A DNA stretch of 64,000 nt, taken from positions 1,171,630 through 1,235,629 of the forward strand of contig NZ_CM001775.1 in the NCBI RefSeq assembly GCF_000332235.1, in the 5' to 3' direction. Source of the stretch: Geminocystis herdmanii PCC 6308. Its GTDB lineage: Bacteria; Cyanobacteriota; Cyanobacteriia; Cyanobacteriales; Cyanobacteriaceae. Within the stretch, counting starts at the first letter, position 1; every line of letters starts with the position of its first letter. Shown in pieces: positions 8,746 to 17,643 of the stretch. Both the position numbers and the translations under genes were made by a program. The notes under the pieces were generated by a model that did no database searches, was not told the DNA's origin, and saw nothing but the letters and a program-made list of their open reading frames with translations.

Positions 8746-9318
8746 ATGAGTAACTTAACTATTGATTGTCGATCGATCGAATTAACCCATGATAAATTTT
8801 ATCAATTATGTATAAATAATCGTAACCTTAAATTTGAGAAAAATTATAGAGGAGATTTAGTTATTATGTCACCAGTAGGGGATATTAGTAGTAACCGCAA
8901 TGCTAGATTAATTCAACAATTATTAAATTGGTCAGATCAGTATAAAATAGGCATAGTATTTGATTCTTCTGCTGGTTTTATCTTACCAAATAATGCCATT
9001 CGATCGCCCGATGCGTCTTGGATTTCTTGGGAAAAATGGCAACTAATTCCTGATGAAGAAAAAGAAAAATTTGCTCGTATTTGCCCTGATTTTATCATTG
9101 AATTAATGTCTCCCAGTGATAGTTTAAAAGATACTCAAGAAAAAATGAAAGAATATCAGGAAAACGGTTGTAAATTAGGTTGGTTAATTAACCGCAAAAA
9201 TCATCAAGTCGAGATTTATCGAGAAAATCAAACAGTAGAAATATTAGACAACCCTAACACTTTATCAGGAGAAAATATTTTAGTTAATTTTGTGTTAAAT
9301 TTAGAACTTATTTGGTAG
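8746..9318 (+). CDS. Uma2-family putative endonuclease, copy 2 of 3
   Basis: Second tandem copy, 10 bp after the stop codon of copy 1. It is virtually identical to copy 1 from residue 75 to the end, including the acidic catalytic motif PDFIIELMSPSD. The helix at about 51-74 is replaced by NARLIQQLLNWSDQYKIGIV. Small changes near residues 34-37 (NYRGD for NSKGD) are also present. The spacing suggests co-translation with its neighbours. Confidence 0.9.
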   Translation: MSNLTIDCRSIELTHDKFYQLCINNRNLKFEKNYRGDLVIMSPVGDISSNRNARLIQQLLNWSDQYKIGIVFDSSAGFILPNNAIRSPDASWISWEKWQLIPDEEKEKFARICPDFIIELMSPSDSLKDTQEKMKEYQENGCKLGWLINRKNHQVEIYRENQTVEILDNPNTLSGENILVNFVLNLELIW

Positions 9319-9328
9319 GTAAAAAATT

Positions 9329-9901
9329 ATGAGTAACTTAACTATTGATTGTCGATCGATCGAATTAACCCATGATAAATTTTATCAATTATGTGTCAAT
9401 AATCGTAATGTCAAATTTGAGAAAAATAGTAAAGGAGATTTAGTTATTATGTCACCAGTAGGGGATATTAGTAGTAACCGCAATGCTAGTATAATAGCTC
9501 AATTATGGATATGGAATACTCGATCGAATTTAGGCATAGTTTTTGATTCTTCTGCTGGTTTTATCTTACCAAATAATGCAGTTCGATCTCCTGATGCTTC
9601 TTGGATTTCTTTAGCAAAATGGCAACTAATTCCCGATGAAGAAAAAGAAAAATTTGCCCGTATTTGTCCCGATTTTGTCATTGAATTAATGTCTCCCAGT
9701 GACAGCTTAAAAGACACCCAAGAAAAGATGAAAGAATATCAAGAAAATAGTTGTCAATTGGGATGGTTAATTAACCGCAAAAATCGTCAAGTCGAGATTT
9801 ATCGAGAAGATAAAACAGTAGAAATATTAGACAACCCTAACACTTTATCCGGGGAAAATATTTTAGTTAATTTTGTCTTAAATTTAGAACTTATTTGGTA
9901 A
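9329..9901 (+). CDS. Uma2-family putative endonuclease, copy 3 of 3
   Basis: Third tandem copy, with the same 583-bp register. The variable helix at residues 51-74 is NASIIAQLWIWNTRSNLGIV. Outside it the protein differs by scattered conservative changes (FVIELM, NRQVEIYREDKT), so it is slightly older or less homogenised than copies 1 and 2. It ends 5 bp before the stop codon of convergent aroQ. Confidence 0.9.
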   Translation: MSNLTIDCRSIELTHDKFYQLCVNNRNVKFEKNSKGDLVIMSPVGDISSNRNASIIAQLWIWNTRSNLGIVFDSSAGFILPNNAVRSPDASWISLAKWQLIPDEEKEKFARICPDFVIELMSPSDSLKDTQEKMKEYQENSCQLGWLINRKNRQVEIYREDKTVEILDNPNTLSGENILVNFVLNLELIW

Positions 9902-9906
9902 AAAAT

Positions 9907-10353
9907 CTATTTTTCTTGAAGATAATTAACCAAAGCCTGTAACCCTAAAAGATAACTTTGCCCACCAAAACCGCTTATTTGTCCGATGGCGATCGCAGCT
10001 ATATATGAATGATGACGGAAATCTTCTCGACGATAAATATTACTAAGATGAACTTCCACCACAGGAATAGCCACCCCGGCTAAAGCATCTCGGATGGCTA
10101 CACTTGTATGAGTATAAGCACCAGCATTAATTAAAATACCCTGATGATGATTCAAAGCGTTATGGATTGAATCGACTAAAAACCCTTCATGGTTGGATTG
10201 TAAACAAGAGAGGGTGACATCTAATTTTGTTGCCTCTTGCTCCAACATCTTGTTAATATCTTCTAGGGTAAGATGTCCGTAGATATTCGGTTCTCTTTTG
10301 CCTAAAAGATTAAGATTAGGACCATTTAAGACTAAAATGCTAAACTTGGACAA
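9907..10353 (-). CDS. aroQ: Type II 3-dehydroquinate dehydratase
   Basis: Dehydrates 3-dehydroquinate to 3-dehydroshikimate in the shikimate pathway; the family forms cytosolic dodecamers. The 148-residue length is typical. Visible motifs are [19 protein letters not shown] (active-site lid with Arg and Tyr), [22 protein letters not shown], and [18 protein letters not shown] with the catalytic His. The gene is convergent with the third Uma2 copy. A 44-residue protein gene lies 35 bp upstream on the same strand and may share its transcript. Confidence 0.97.
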   Translation of the reverse strand: MSKFSILVLNGPNLNLLGKREPNIYGHLTLEDINKMLEQEATKLDVTLSCLQSNHEGFLVDSIHNALNHHQGILINAGAYTHTSVAIRDALAGVAIPVVEVHLSNIYRREDFRHHSYIAAIAIGQISGFGGQSYLLGLQALVNYLQEK

Positions 10354-10388
10354 GGAAAAAACTCTCTAAAATTATAATTTAATGAAGT

Positions 10389-10523
10389 TTAATATCGAGT
10401 ACGATCCCTTACTGGAATAGGTATTAATTCCGGTTCAGGTTCTGATTGTGGTCCTAGTAAAGCCTCAATTAATTTTTGAGTCCACTCTTTCAGTTTTTCA
10501 ATCACTTTCTCTATTTGATCCAT
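10389..10523 (-). CDS. Small 44-residue acidic/amphipathic protein
   Basis: Short frame starting ATG at 10523 and ending TAA at 10389. It begins MDQIEKVIEKLKEWTQKLIE, an amphipathic helix, then has an acidic Pro-Glu stretch (SEPEPELIPIPV) and a basic end (RDRTRY). AGGAG lies 12 bp before the ATG, a rather long spacing. Codon use matches its neighbours and it sits just upstream of aroQ. I do not recognise a characterised family. Confidence 0.55.
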   Translation of the reverse strand: MDQIEKVIEKLKEWTQKLIEALLGPQSEPEPELIPIPVRDRTRY

Positions 10524-10708
10524 TAATAAAGAAGACTCCTATAACACTTTTTCTGAATATAAAACCATCATAACCTTTACTTTTTGTAAATGCAACTATT
10601 AAAGTTTTTCGATCGAGCCAAGATTTTAGAAAATTATGCAAAAGAAAGGATACAATCAATTATTGTCTATGCTAATACCCAAATATTTAGCATTATTCTA
10701 TAAGTTTA

Positions 10709-10978
10709 ATGAGTACAGAAATATATATAAATCATCCCAATTTTGGTCTTCTTTATCGTTTGTGTGTCGTGGAAAAAAACGAGGAATTATTCACGACATT
10801 ATATGCTCAACGTCTTTTTTTCAAGGTGATTATTCAACCCCAAGAAACAATTTTTGAGCCATTAAGTCGCACAGAAGCGCGTTTATTAGTAGAAGCAAAA
10901 TTACGCCGTCTTCGGGGTAATGGTGAATGGGAGGCTTATAAACAAGTCAACGAGCTTTATCAACGAACTTTTCAATAA
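10709..10978 (+). CDS. pipX: PII-interacting protein X
   Basis: Small regulator that binds either the PII protein (GlnB) or the transcription factor NtcA and links nitrogen/carbon status to gene expression. Full length at 89 residues. The family hallmark NHPNFGLLYRLC is followed by ELFTTLYAQRLFF (a Tudor-like/KOW-type fold), and the two C-terminal helices end in YQRTF. The gene is followed by pipY, the conserved cyanobacterial pair, although here 155 bp separate them. Confidence 0.96.
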   Translation: MSTEIYINHPNFGLLYRLCVVEKNEELFTTLYAQRLFFKVIIQPQETIFEPLSRTEARLLVEAKLRRLRGNGEWEAYKQVNELYQRTFQ

Positions 10979-11133
10979 ATTATTAACAGAGAAGAAAGGA
11001 GATAATAGTCAGAATTGACGGAAAATTATTAATTAATGTTTTCTAAATATTTCCGAAACTTAATCAGATTTTTTGTTCTCATTCCTTCAATCAATTATTA
11101 ATTAGGGATTCTTACATCTAACTCAGGTAAATT

Positions 11134-11820
11134 ATGAATGATAATCTTGTCCATAGATTAAGAGAAATTCAAACAACTATCCCTTCCCATGTGCGGTTAA
11201 TTGCCGTGTCGAAAACTGTACCCCTAGAAGCGATGGTAATGGTTTACGGTGAGGGGATAAGAGATTTTGCTGAGAATAAATTACAGGATGCCATTGCCAA
11301 ACAAGAACAGTTAAAGGATTTTTCTGATATTTGTTGGCATTTTATTGGGCATTTACAGACGAATAAGGCAAAAAAAGCCATAGAATGTTTTTCTTGGATT
11401 CATTCTGTGGATAGCCTCAAGTTAGCTCAAAAATTAGATACTTATAGTCAACAAGCCTTAGATGAAAAAGTTATTACTGATTTACCTCAAATTTGTTTAC
11501 AAGTAAAAATATTACCTGACGAGAATAAACATGGTTGGAGTATCAGTCAACTATACGAAGATTTGGAGACTTTAAAATCCTTTAAGTATCTGAATATTCG
11601 AGGATTAATGACTATTTTACCCTTGGGGTTATCTTCCGATGAAATTTTATCGGCTTTTGCTCAAGCTAGAGATTTACTAGAGAATATTAAGGATTCCTTT
11701 AATTCTAATTTTGATCAATTATCCATGGGAATGTCTGGAGATTATTTATTAGCCATCGAGGCGGGTGCTACTATGGTAAGATTGGGAACTATTATTTTTG
11801 GCGATCGTAAACCATATTAA
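11134..11820 (+). CDS. pipY: PipY / YggS-family PLP homeostasis protein
   Basis: Pyridoxal-5'-phosphate-binding protein of the COG0325 (YggS/PROSC) family, single-domain TIM barrel, involved in PLP and amino-acid homeostasis. Motifs: RLIAVSKTVPLEAM (PLP lysine in AVSKT), FAENKLQDA, WHFIGHLQTNKAK, SVDSLKLAQKL, GLMTILP and LSMGMSGDYLLAIEAGATMVRLGTIIFG. All are intact and the 228-residue length is normal. Downstream of pipX as in other cyanobacteria. Confidence 0.96.
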   Translation: MNDNLVHRLREIQTTIPSHVRLIAVSKTVPLEAMVMVYGEGIRDFAENKLQDAIAKQEQLKDFSDICWHFIGHLQTNKAKKAIECFSWIHSVDSLKLAQKLDTYSQQALDEKVITDLPQICLQVKILPDENKHGWSISQLYEDLETLKSFKYLNIRGLMTILPLGLSSDEILSAFAQARDLLENIKDSFNSNFDQLSMGMSGDYLLAIEAGATMVRLGTIIFGDRKPY

Positions 11821-11850
11821 ATTTTACCCCATTCATAGATCAGACTGGGA

Positions 11851-11936
11851 GACTAGAAGACTAGAAGACTAGAAGACTAGAAGACTCGGAGATACTTTCT
11901 TAATTCTTAATTCTTAATTCTTAATTCTTAATTAAT
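11851..11936. repeat. Two adjacent short tandem arrays
   Basis: An 8-bp array (ACTAGAAG, about four copies) is followed by a 7-bp array (TTAATTC, about five copies). Both lie between pipY and the phosphatase gene. They belong to the same class as the arrays at 961, 24861, 56257 and 57001. Confidence 0.85.
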
Positions 11937-12002
11937 TGTTCATGGAATTGGTTATAATGGTAACATTTCAGAGAATCTGTAACAAAACTTTATATATCGC
12001 CC

Positions 12003-12752
12003 ATGAGTAACAAAAGATTGGTAATTGGAGATGTTCACGGTCATTATACTGCCTTATCGGAATTACTGGAAAATATAGCCCCCTGTCAGGAGGATGAAAT
12101 TTATTTTCTGGGAGATTTGATCGATCGTGGTTCTCAAAGTGCTAAAGTAGTTGATCTTGTGATCAAAAATGATTATAAGTGCATCTTGGGCAACCATGAA
12201 GTGATGTTACTAGATGCCATAGGAGGACAACAGATTAATCAACAAGTATTTCACGGATGGTTACAAAACGGAGGAAATACCACTATTGCTAGTTATGATA
12301 ATAAAATGCCACCTCCGGAGCATCTTGAATGGTTTAAAAACTTACCTTTATACTTTGACTTGGGGGATTATTGGTTAGTTCATGCAGGAGTTGATCCTCG
12401 TCTTCCCCTTGAGCAACAATCTTCTGAACAATTTTGTTGGATTCGTCAATTATTCCATGATACTATTGAGCCTTATTTTAAAGATAAAACCATTATTATT
12501 GGTCACACCATAACCTTTACTTTTCAAGGGGTAAAATCGGGACAATTAGCAGGGGGAGAAGGCTGGATTGGTATTGACACAGGAGTTTATCACCCCGAAC
12601 ATGGATGGTTAACTGCTTTAGACTTAAACGAATCAATGGTTTATCAAGTTAATAGCCATGGCAAAAATTTCCGTAAAATTCCCCTTGATAAAAGTGTGAC
12701 TAAAATCAATACTCGTAAACTCTTTTCCCGTCGTCAGAAAGCCTTATTTTAA
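12003..12752 (+). CDS. Metallophosphoesterase, Ser/Thr phosphatase / ApaH-like
   Basis: Calcineurin-like di-metal phosphoesterase of the bacterial PPP group (PrpA/PrpE/ApaH-like). Metal-binding motifs are in order: GDVHGHY (from residue 9), GDLIDRGSQS (38-47), LGNHEVML (from 62), the His in WLVHAGVDP and IIGHTIT near residue 166. Length of 249 fits single-domain members. The substrate could be phosphoprotein or diadenosine tetraphosphate; the sequence alone does not decide. It stands alone between pipY and the CsgG-like gene. Confidence 0.88.
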   Translation: MSNKRLVIGDVHGHYTALSELLENIAPCQEDEIYFLGDLIDRGSQSAKVVDLVIKNDYKCILGNHEVMLLDAIGGQQINQQVFHGWLQNGGNTTIASYDNKMPPPEHLEWFKNLPLYFDLGDYWLVHAGVDPRLPLEQQSSEQFCWIRQLFHDTIEPYFKDKTIIIGHTITFTFQGVKSGQLAGGEGWIGIDTGVYHPEHGWLTALDLNESMVYQVNSHGKNFRKIPLDKSVTKINTRKLFSRRQKALF

Positions 12753-12850
12753 TAAGGTTTATAAATTCATCAAAAAATATCTAAAAGTTACGAATTAATT
12801 TTAGTTTATGATACGATAGAATTATTATTTATTATTTCAGTCGTTGCACC

Positions 12851-13639
12851 ATGAAAATCCTCAACTTTTCTCGCCGTTTTAGTCGTAACGCCATAATCAG
12901 TTTAGCAACCCTAACCCTAGGGTTTTCGATCGGAAATATATCCGTATTAGCACAAGATAAACCCTCTATTTCTGTACCTGATTTTAAAAATGAAACTAAT
13001 TGGTGGTGGTGGAAATCGGGTACATCTCGACAACTAGCCGATGCCTTGAGTAATGAATTAAACTCAACAGGTAGTTTTACCGTAGTAGAAAGACAGAAAC
13101 TAGATGCGGTACTCTCTGAACAAGAATTAGCCGAATTAGGCTTAGTGAAAAAAGAAACCGCAGCCCAAAAAGGAGAATTAACTGGTGCAAGATATGTTAT
13201 ATTAGGAAAAGTAACATCCTATGAAGAAGGAGTTGCCCAAGAATCTAGCGGTAATCGTTTTGGGGTTAACTTAGGCATTGTCAATTTTGGCAATAGTGGA
13301 CGCAAAAGCAAACAAGAAGCCTACGTTGCCATTGATTTACGAGTGGTGGACACAACTACAGGAGAAGTCGTTTATTCCCGTACCGTAGAAGGACGTGCCG
13401 TGGATGAAGCTGAAAGCACTTCTAATAATGTCGGTTTTTTAGGTGGGCTTATTAACACTGGTAATGATAATCAAAAAGTGGAAAAAGCTCCAGTCGGCAA
13501 GGCATTAAGAGCAGGAATTATTGAGATTACCAACTATTTAAGTTGTGTGATGGTAGAAAAAGATAACTGTCTTTCGGAATATAAAGCCAAAGAAGATAAG
13601 CGTCGTCAAAATACCCTTGATTCTTTACAATTAGAATAA
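12851..13639 (+). CDS. CsgG/HfaB-family secreted or lipoprotein-like protein
   Basis: A signal peptide (about residues 1-35, cleavage after VLA) is followed by a CsgG-like domain: SISVPDFKNET, then RQLADALSNELNSTGSFTVVERQKLDAVLSEQ and GARYVILGKVTSYEEGV. It ends with VAIDLRVVDTTTGEVVYSRTVEG. CsgG proteins form outer-membrane curli secretion pores; cyanobacterial relatives without csg partners are of unknown role. No curli genes are nearby. A palindrome at 13657 lies just after the stop codon. Confidence 0.85.
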   Translation: MKILNFSRRFSRNAIISLATLTLGFSIGNISVLAQDKPSISVPDFKNETNWWWWKSGTSRQLADALSNELNSTGSFTVVERQKLDAVLSEQELAELGLVKKETAAQKGELTGARYVILGKVTSYEEGVAQESSGNRFGVNLGIVNFGNSGRKSKQEAYVAIDLRVVDTTTGEVVYSRTVEGRAVDEAESTSNNVGFLGGLINTGNDNQKVEKAPVGKALRAGIIEITNYLSCVMVEKDNCLSEYKAKEDKRRQNTLDSLQLE

Positions 13640-13656
13640 CCTCGGTTCGTTTTTAT

Positions 13657-13682
13657 GTTGGGTTAACAAAGCCTAACCCAAC
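13657..13682. terminator. GTTGGGTTA palindrome, probable terminator
   Basis: 9-bp stem GTTGGGTTA/TAACCCAAC with an 8-nt loop, 17 bp after the CsgG-like gene. The same stem recurs just 3' of ppsA (18395) and flv3 (60081). A degenerate copy of the GGTGGGCAATGCCCACC repeat follows at 13763-13779. Confidence 0.6.
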
Positions 13683-13855
13683 CTAGGGGCTATTTTTTTG
13701 CGTCTAGTTTTTTTTCTAATTTGGCAATATCGAGTTTAAAAATAATCAATAATATTTCTTTTGGTCGGCATTGCCTACCCTACAATTATAAAAAGTACCT
13801 CTAAAAAGAGGGATAATTTAAGTTAATTTTTAATATATAAAAAAGTTAATAGAAA

Positions 13856-14470
13856 CTAAGTTTTTATTATGTCTTGTAAACCTTGAATGAAAACTTGAAA
13901 ACTTTTTGAGCGATTTTCGTCAGGATTCATATACCCAGAAATTTCTCTAGCACAGACTAATTTTTGTAATCCACCTTTAAAATAACCAGCTCTATTTAAA
14001 ATTTTTTCTAATGCTTCCCAAGTTCCTCCTTTTATGTTATCAGGATTTCGATAGGATTGCTGATTGGCTATATTTTTAGATACCCTTGGATAGGCTTGAT
14101 GAATAGCATTTATATCACCAAAAAACCATGCTTCTAATTCTTCTACAACAATACGATTAAGAACTTGAAAATCTTGATTATTTGTTTTTGAACTTTTAGT
14201 AATAAAACCACTTTGTTTCGCAATATCTTCTAATTTTTGTTTTAATTTAAGACAATCTTCTCTATCTTCATCAATCATCACAATAATTTTATAATCATTA
14301 GGAATCCAAGCCTTATAACCTTTTAAACGATTAGGCAGTTTTTTCAATAAATCTTCTTTCCCTCGAAAATCGTGAATGTTAAAAGCTATTTCAGAAGGTA
14401 ATATTTTTGGTAATAAATTTTGTAACGCTTCTTTTAAAGATGCTTCCTCGACTAAAAATTCCAAATTCAC
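13856..14470 (-). CDS. DUF4276 protein, putative TOPRIM-like partner of AAA ATPase
   Basis: 204 residues, matches the DUF4276 family that usually travels with an AAA_21 ATPase. FLVEEASLKEAL near the N-terminus and IVMIDEDREDCLKLK (about residues 65-80) give the acidic pattern (E, then DxD) of a TOPRIM nuclease fold; that assignment is inference. The frame lies 19 bp downstream of the ATPase gene on the same strand, so the two are probably one operon. The context of restriction and toxin genes suggests phage defence. Confidence 0.82.
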   Translation of the reverse strand: MNLEFLVEEASLKEALQNLLPKILPSEIAFNIHDFRGKEDLLKKLPNRLKGYKAWIPNDYKIIVMIDEDREDCLKLKQKLEDIAKQSGFITKSSKTNNQDFQVLNRIVVEELEAWFFGDINAIHQAYPRVSKNIANQQSYRNPDNIKGGTWEALEKILNRAGYFKGGLQKLVCAREISGYMNPDENRSKSFQVFIQGLQDIIKT

Positions 14471-14489
14471 GATTATTTACTCCTCAAAT

Positions 14490-15701
14490 TTATCTTCCTA
14501 AACCAGAATTTTTTAAAGGATTTCCTACATCAAAATAATCTTCCATCCATAAAGAGCCTAATAATGCACCATGTTCAATAAATTCTTTTACTCCCTTCAT
14601 ATCTGCCGTTCTTTTTGCTTGGGTAAAACCTTTTTCATCTCGGTATAAAACCCACAACTCTTCAGGTTTTAAAGAATCTACAAAGAAAGGAGAATGAGTT
14701 GTCACCATTAATTGAGTGTTACTAGATGCACTACGACATTCTTCTGCTAATTCAGGCAATAAGCGAGGATGTAAATGATTTTCTGGTTCTTCTATGCCTA
14801 CTAATTGAGGCGGTTGAGGATCATATAATACAGTTAAATAAGCTAACATTTTTAATGTTCCATCAGAGGCAAATTTTGAGAGTATCGGTTGAGCAAAAGG
14901 AGCATCTTTTATTTGTAATAAAAGGTAATTATCAGGCATAATTGATGCTTCCACTTTTTCCAGACGAGGAATACGAAGGGACAGAATTTTTAATATTTCA
15001 TCTAATCTTTCTGGGTGTTCTTCTTTTAGATATTGAATGACATTAGGTAAATTATCTCCAGTAGGAGTTAATCTTTCTTGCGCACCCGCTTCAGGACGAG
15101 TTCGGGTATTATCAGCACTAATATAAGATAAATACCAACTGGTAATAAATTTCCTTAAAGCGCTAACCCTTGGATGCTTAGAAAACTGCCCTAAAGTATT
15201 CACAGCTAAAAATTCTGGGGATTCTAACTTTTCTGAAATACGTTCATTTTCAGCATCGGGAGTATCACCACTAATAACTTGCCCTTCTCCTTTTTTAAAG
15301 TCTAAAAAGCGAAAAGGTTTACCACCACGTCCTCTTGTCCACTGTAACCATTCTTCAGCTACAAAAGGACGATTATTTTCTTGTGCGATCGCCAAATGAT
15401 ATGTGATGATGGGCGATTTTCTGGGATGATATTCTTCTCTATATTTTATTTCTATCACAATATACCCTTCACTCCCCCTAGTACGCAATTCTCGAAATCT
15501 TCCCCGTCTATCCCATGCCGTTCTTAAACTTTCTGTAAAACATTCTGATAAAAAAGCAAAAACATCAAATATGGTAGATTTTCCACTGCCATTGGGTCCC
15601 AAAAATACTGTTAAAGGAGTAATCTCTTTTAATTCAAGATTATGTAAAGCCCGATAATTTTGGACTTTTAGAGATTCTATTCTAGGAATATTTTGTTGCA
15701 T
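14490..15701 (-). CDS. AAA_21-family ATPase (OLD/SMC-like), defence-associated
   Basis: 403-residue ATPase with Walker [10 protein letters not shown] (34-42), an inserted arm region, an ABC-type Walker B ([12 protein letters not shown]) and a switch [14 protein letters not shown]. This is the architecture of OLD-like and RecF-like ATPases. There is no C-terminal TOPRIM domain in this chain; the neighbouring DUF4276 protein may supply it, giving a split OLD-like pair (inference). First gene of the pair, about 100 bp downstream of the EcoRV-like methylase. Confidence 0.88.
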   Translation of the reverse strand: MQQNIPRIESLKVQNYRALHNLELKEITPLTVFLGPNGSGKSTIFDVFAFLSECFTESLRTAWDRRGRFRELRTRGSEGYIVIEIKYREEYHPRKSPIITYHLAIAQENNRPFVAEEWLQWTRGRGGKPFRFLDFKKGEGQVISGDTPDAENERISEKLESPEFLAVNTLGQFSKHPRVSALRKFITSWYLSYISADNTRTRPEAGAQERLTPTGDNLPNVIQYLKEEHPERLDEILKILSLRIPRLEKVEASIMPDNYLLLQIKDAPFAQPILSKFASDGTLKMLAYLTVLYDPQPPQLVGIEEPENHLHPRLLPELAEECRSASSNTQLMVTTHSPFFVDSLKPEELWVLYRDEKGFTQAKRTADMKGVKEFIEHGALLGSLWMEDYFDVGNPLKNSGLGR

Positions 15702-15801
15702 CTAAGTTGTTGATGGATGAGTGGGTAAGGCTTTATAATTTGACCCTACCCAAATATTATAACTATTTATTTGCGTCCAATCTTTGTTCTGCTTTTTGAA
15801 G

Positions 15802-16692
15802 TTAAAATATCGATAATTGTTCAGATTTAGAAGAATGAATTTCTATATAATTGGTTTGAAAATTAGTTATTAAGGCTTCAAGCATCGGATTACGATTAAT
15901 TTCTTTACCACCTAGATGATAAAAATGTTGACGAGTTAAACAGTAATAATCAGACCAAATTAAACTAAGATAGTTATTTTCTCGATAATGATTACTGTGC
16001 CATGTGGACATAATAAAATTCGTTTTTACAGACTTTAAAAGTTCACTTAATTTATATTCGTCTTTCTCTTGCCAACCATTATAATAATCATTATATCTAT
16101 CTATATAGGGAGGATCACAATAAATTAAATCTTTATCTTTTGCCATCGCTATAGTATCAGAAAAATCCTGACAAATAAATTCATAATTTCCCATTTTTAA
16201 GAGAGAAAAAAGAGCTTGAACTTGATTACATATTTTTGTGATATAAGCCTTAGAAAAACGCTGAGGTTTTTTACAAAATGGAACATTAAAATAACCTTTA
16301 TTATTAAATCTTATCATCCCATTAAAACACGCCCTATTTAAAAATAAAAAATCAAGAGGATTTAATTTTTCATTAAATCTTTGTCTGACAGTGTAATAAT
16401 ATTCTCCTTGAGTTTTTTCTAAGATTTTTCCTTCATTTTCTAAAAATATTTTAACTATACTAGCATTTATTTTTTCTTCTTGTATTGCTTTATAAAAATT
16501 AATTAAATGAGGATTACTATCAGCTAAAATAGCTTTTTTTGGCATAATATTAAAAGCAACAACGCCAGAACCCATAAACGGTTCAATCCAATATCCATTA
16601 AAATTATCAGGAATAATTGCTTTAATCCATAATACTAATTTTGTTTTTATGCCCTGACATTTAATCGGCGGTATAATTATTTTTTCTGTCAT
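15802..16692 (-). CDS. M.EcoRV-like adenine-N6 DNA methyltransferase
   Basis: Class D12 (Dam-like, alpha) N6-adenine methyltransferase. It matches M.EcoRV along its length in my recollection of that protein: IPPIKCQGIKTKLV, EPFMGSGVVAFN (SAM-binding motif I, 37-48), LDFLFLNRACFNGMIRFNNKG, FNVPFCKKP, YCDPPYIDRY (catalytic DPPY 193-196), STWHSNHYRENNY and NPMLEALITN. 296 residues against 298 in M.EcoRV. The predicted target is GATATC. Its ATG overlaps the stop of the restriction gene (ATGA). Confidence 0.93.
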   Translation of the reverse strand: MTEKIIIPPIKCQGIKTKLVLWIKAIIPDNFNGYWIEPFMGSGVVAFNIMPKKAILADSNPHLINFYKAIQEEKINASIVKIFLENEGKILEKTQGEYYYTVRQRFNEKLNPLDFLFLNRACFNGMIRFNNKGYFNVPFCKKPQRFSKAYITKICNQVQALFSLLKMGNYEFICQDFSDTIAMAKDKDLIYCDPPYIDRYNDYYNGWQEKDEYKLSELLKSVKTNFIMSTWHSNHYRENNYLSLIWSDYYCLTRQHFYHLGGKEINRNPMLEALITNFQTNYIEIHSSKSEQLSIF

Positions 16693-17537
16693 AACTTTTT
16701 ATTATCTCTTTTAACAATTAATGAAGTATCTCCTTGACGATATTTGACAAAATCTTCTAAATTTGTGATTTTTTTTGTTTCACCTTGAGAATCTTTGATC
16801 GTAATTTTACCAAAATTCATCCAATAATCATCGAACCATTCTTCTCCTAAACGACTAAACATTCCATTACCTTGTAAAATATCTTCAATACGTTGAATAC
16901 TTCCTATATTTGCCGTATTTCCTGAACCTCTTTTATCTGATGCAATACGCCACTTTTCAGCAACAAAAAATTGAAGATTAGAAATAACAGAGTTAATTAA
17001 TTTAAGTTCATTAATATTATAAATTTTTGTCTCATCAATAGTGGCATTTTCTACTCGATCATAAATAATTCCTAAACAAAAATGTCCTGAATACGAACTA
17101 TAAGGAAATTGTATATTTTTAGTACTATTTCTTTCTTGAAAATATTGACCATGAGAACCTAAAGTAAAACCATTACATAGCCAATTTTTATCAAGATTAC
17201 GATAAGTTGTTTTAAAATCAAGAGCAAATTTTATTGATGAATCTTGATTCGCAATAAATGATATATCTGGATAATAATTTTGATGTTCAGCTAAGACAAT
17301 TTTATAATTATTTTCTTGGGCAAAAGCTAAAATTTTAGGAAAAAGATGAATTTCTAATATTTTAGAAATAATTTTAGTATCTGATGATATAGTATAAATA
17401 TTCTGAAAAGCATCAATAAAACCTTTAATTGTCCATTGATCATTTTCTGTCATTGTATATTCATTTAAAGTATCTGCTAGATTTCTAATACCTTGAAAAA
17501 ATTTATCTTTTGGTGTTAATTTATTTTGTTTTTTCAA
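16689..17537 (-). CDS. R.EcoRV-like type II restriction endonuclease
   Basis: Homologue of EcoRV, a blunt cutter at GATATC. Catalytic residues align: Glu62 (ILEIHLFPKI), Asp91 (NYYPDISF) and Asp107-x-Lys109 (FALDFKTTY), equivalent to E45, D74, D90 and K92 of EcoRV. The DNA-recognition loop GSGNTANIGSI (about 204-214) is almost the same as in EcoRV. At 282 residues it is longer than EcoRV (245), with an N-terminal extension and a longer tail. It is transcribed upstream of the methylase with a 4-bp overlap, and no controller protein gene is evident. Confidence 0.93.
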   Translation of the reverse strand: MKKQNKLTPKDKFFQGIRNLADTLNEYTMTENDQWTIKGFIDAFQNIYTISSDTKIISKILEIHLFPKILAFAQENNYKIVLAEHQNYYPDISFIANQDSSIKFALDFKTTYRNLDKNWLCNGFTLGSHGQYFQERNSTKNIQFPYSSYSGHFCLGIIYDRVENATIDETKIYNINELKLINSVISNLQFFVAEKWRIASDKRGSGNTANIGSIQRIEDILQGNGMFSRLGEEWFDDYWMNFGKITIKDSQGETKKITNLEDFVKYRQGDTSLIVKRDNKKL

Positions 17538-17570
17538 TTTTGATTTTAATTATTAAAATAAACTTCTTTT

Positions 17571-17587
17571 GGTGGGCAATGCCCACC
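17571..17587. repeat. Palindromic dispersed repeat
   Basis: Perfect palindrome GGTGGGCAATGCCCACC, followed by CTACAATTATAAAAA. The same 3' tail follows copies at 13763 and 18323. It lies between the EcoRV-like gene and the toxin gene and also flanks the defence island. Confidence 0.8.
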
Positions 17588-17643
17588 CTACAATTATAAA
17601 AAAATCTAATCAGAAAATAACTTATATCAATACCTAAAGTTGA

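Noticed and set aside
10636-10857. Open frame of 73 codons overlapping pipX
   Set aside because: Runs in another frame through the clearly coding pipX and has no recognisable motif.
12851-13639. Curli secretion system
   Set aside because: Only a CsgG-like domain is present. No csgA, csgE or csgF genes are nearby.
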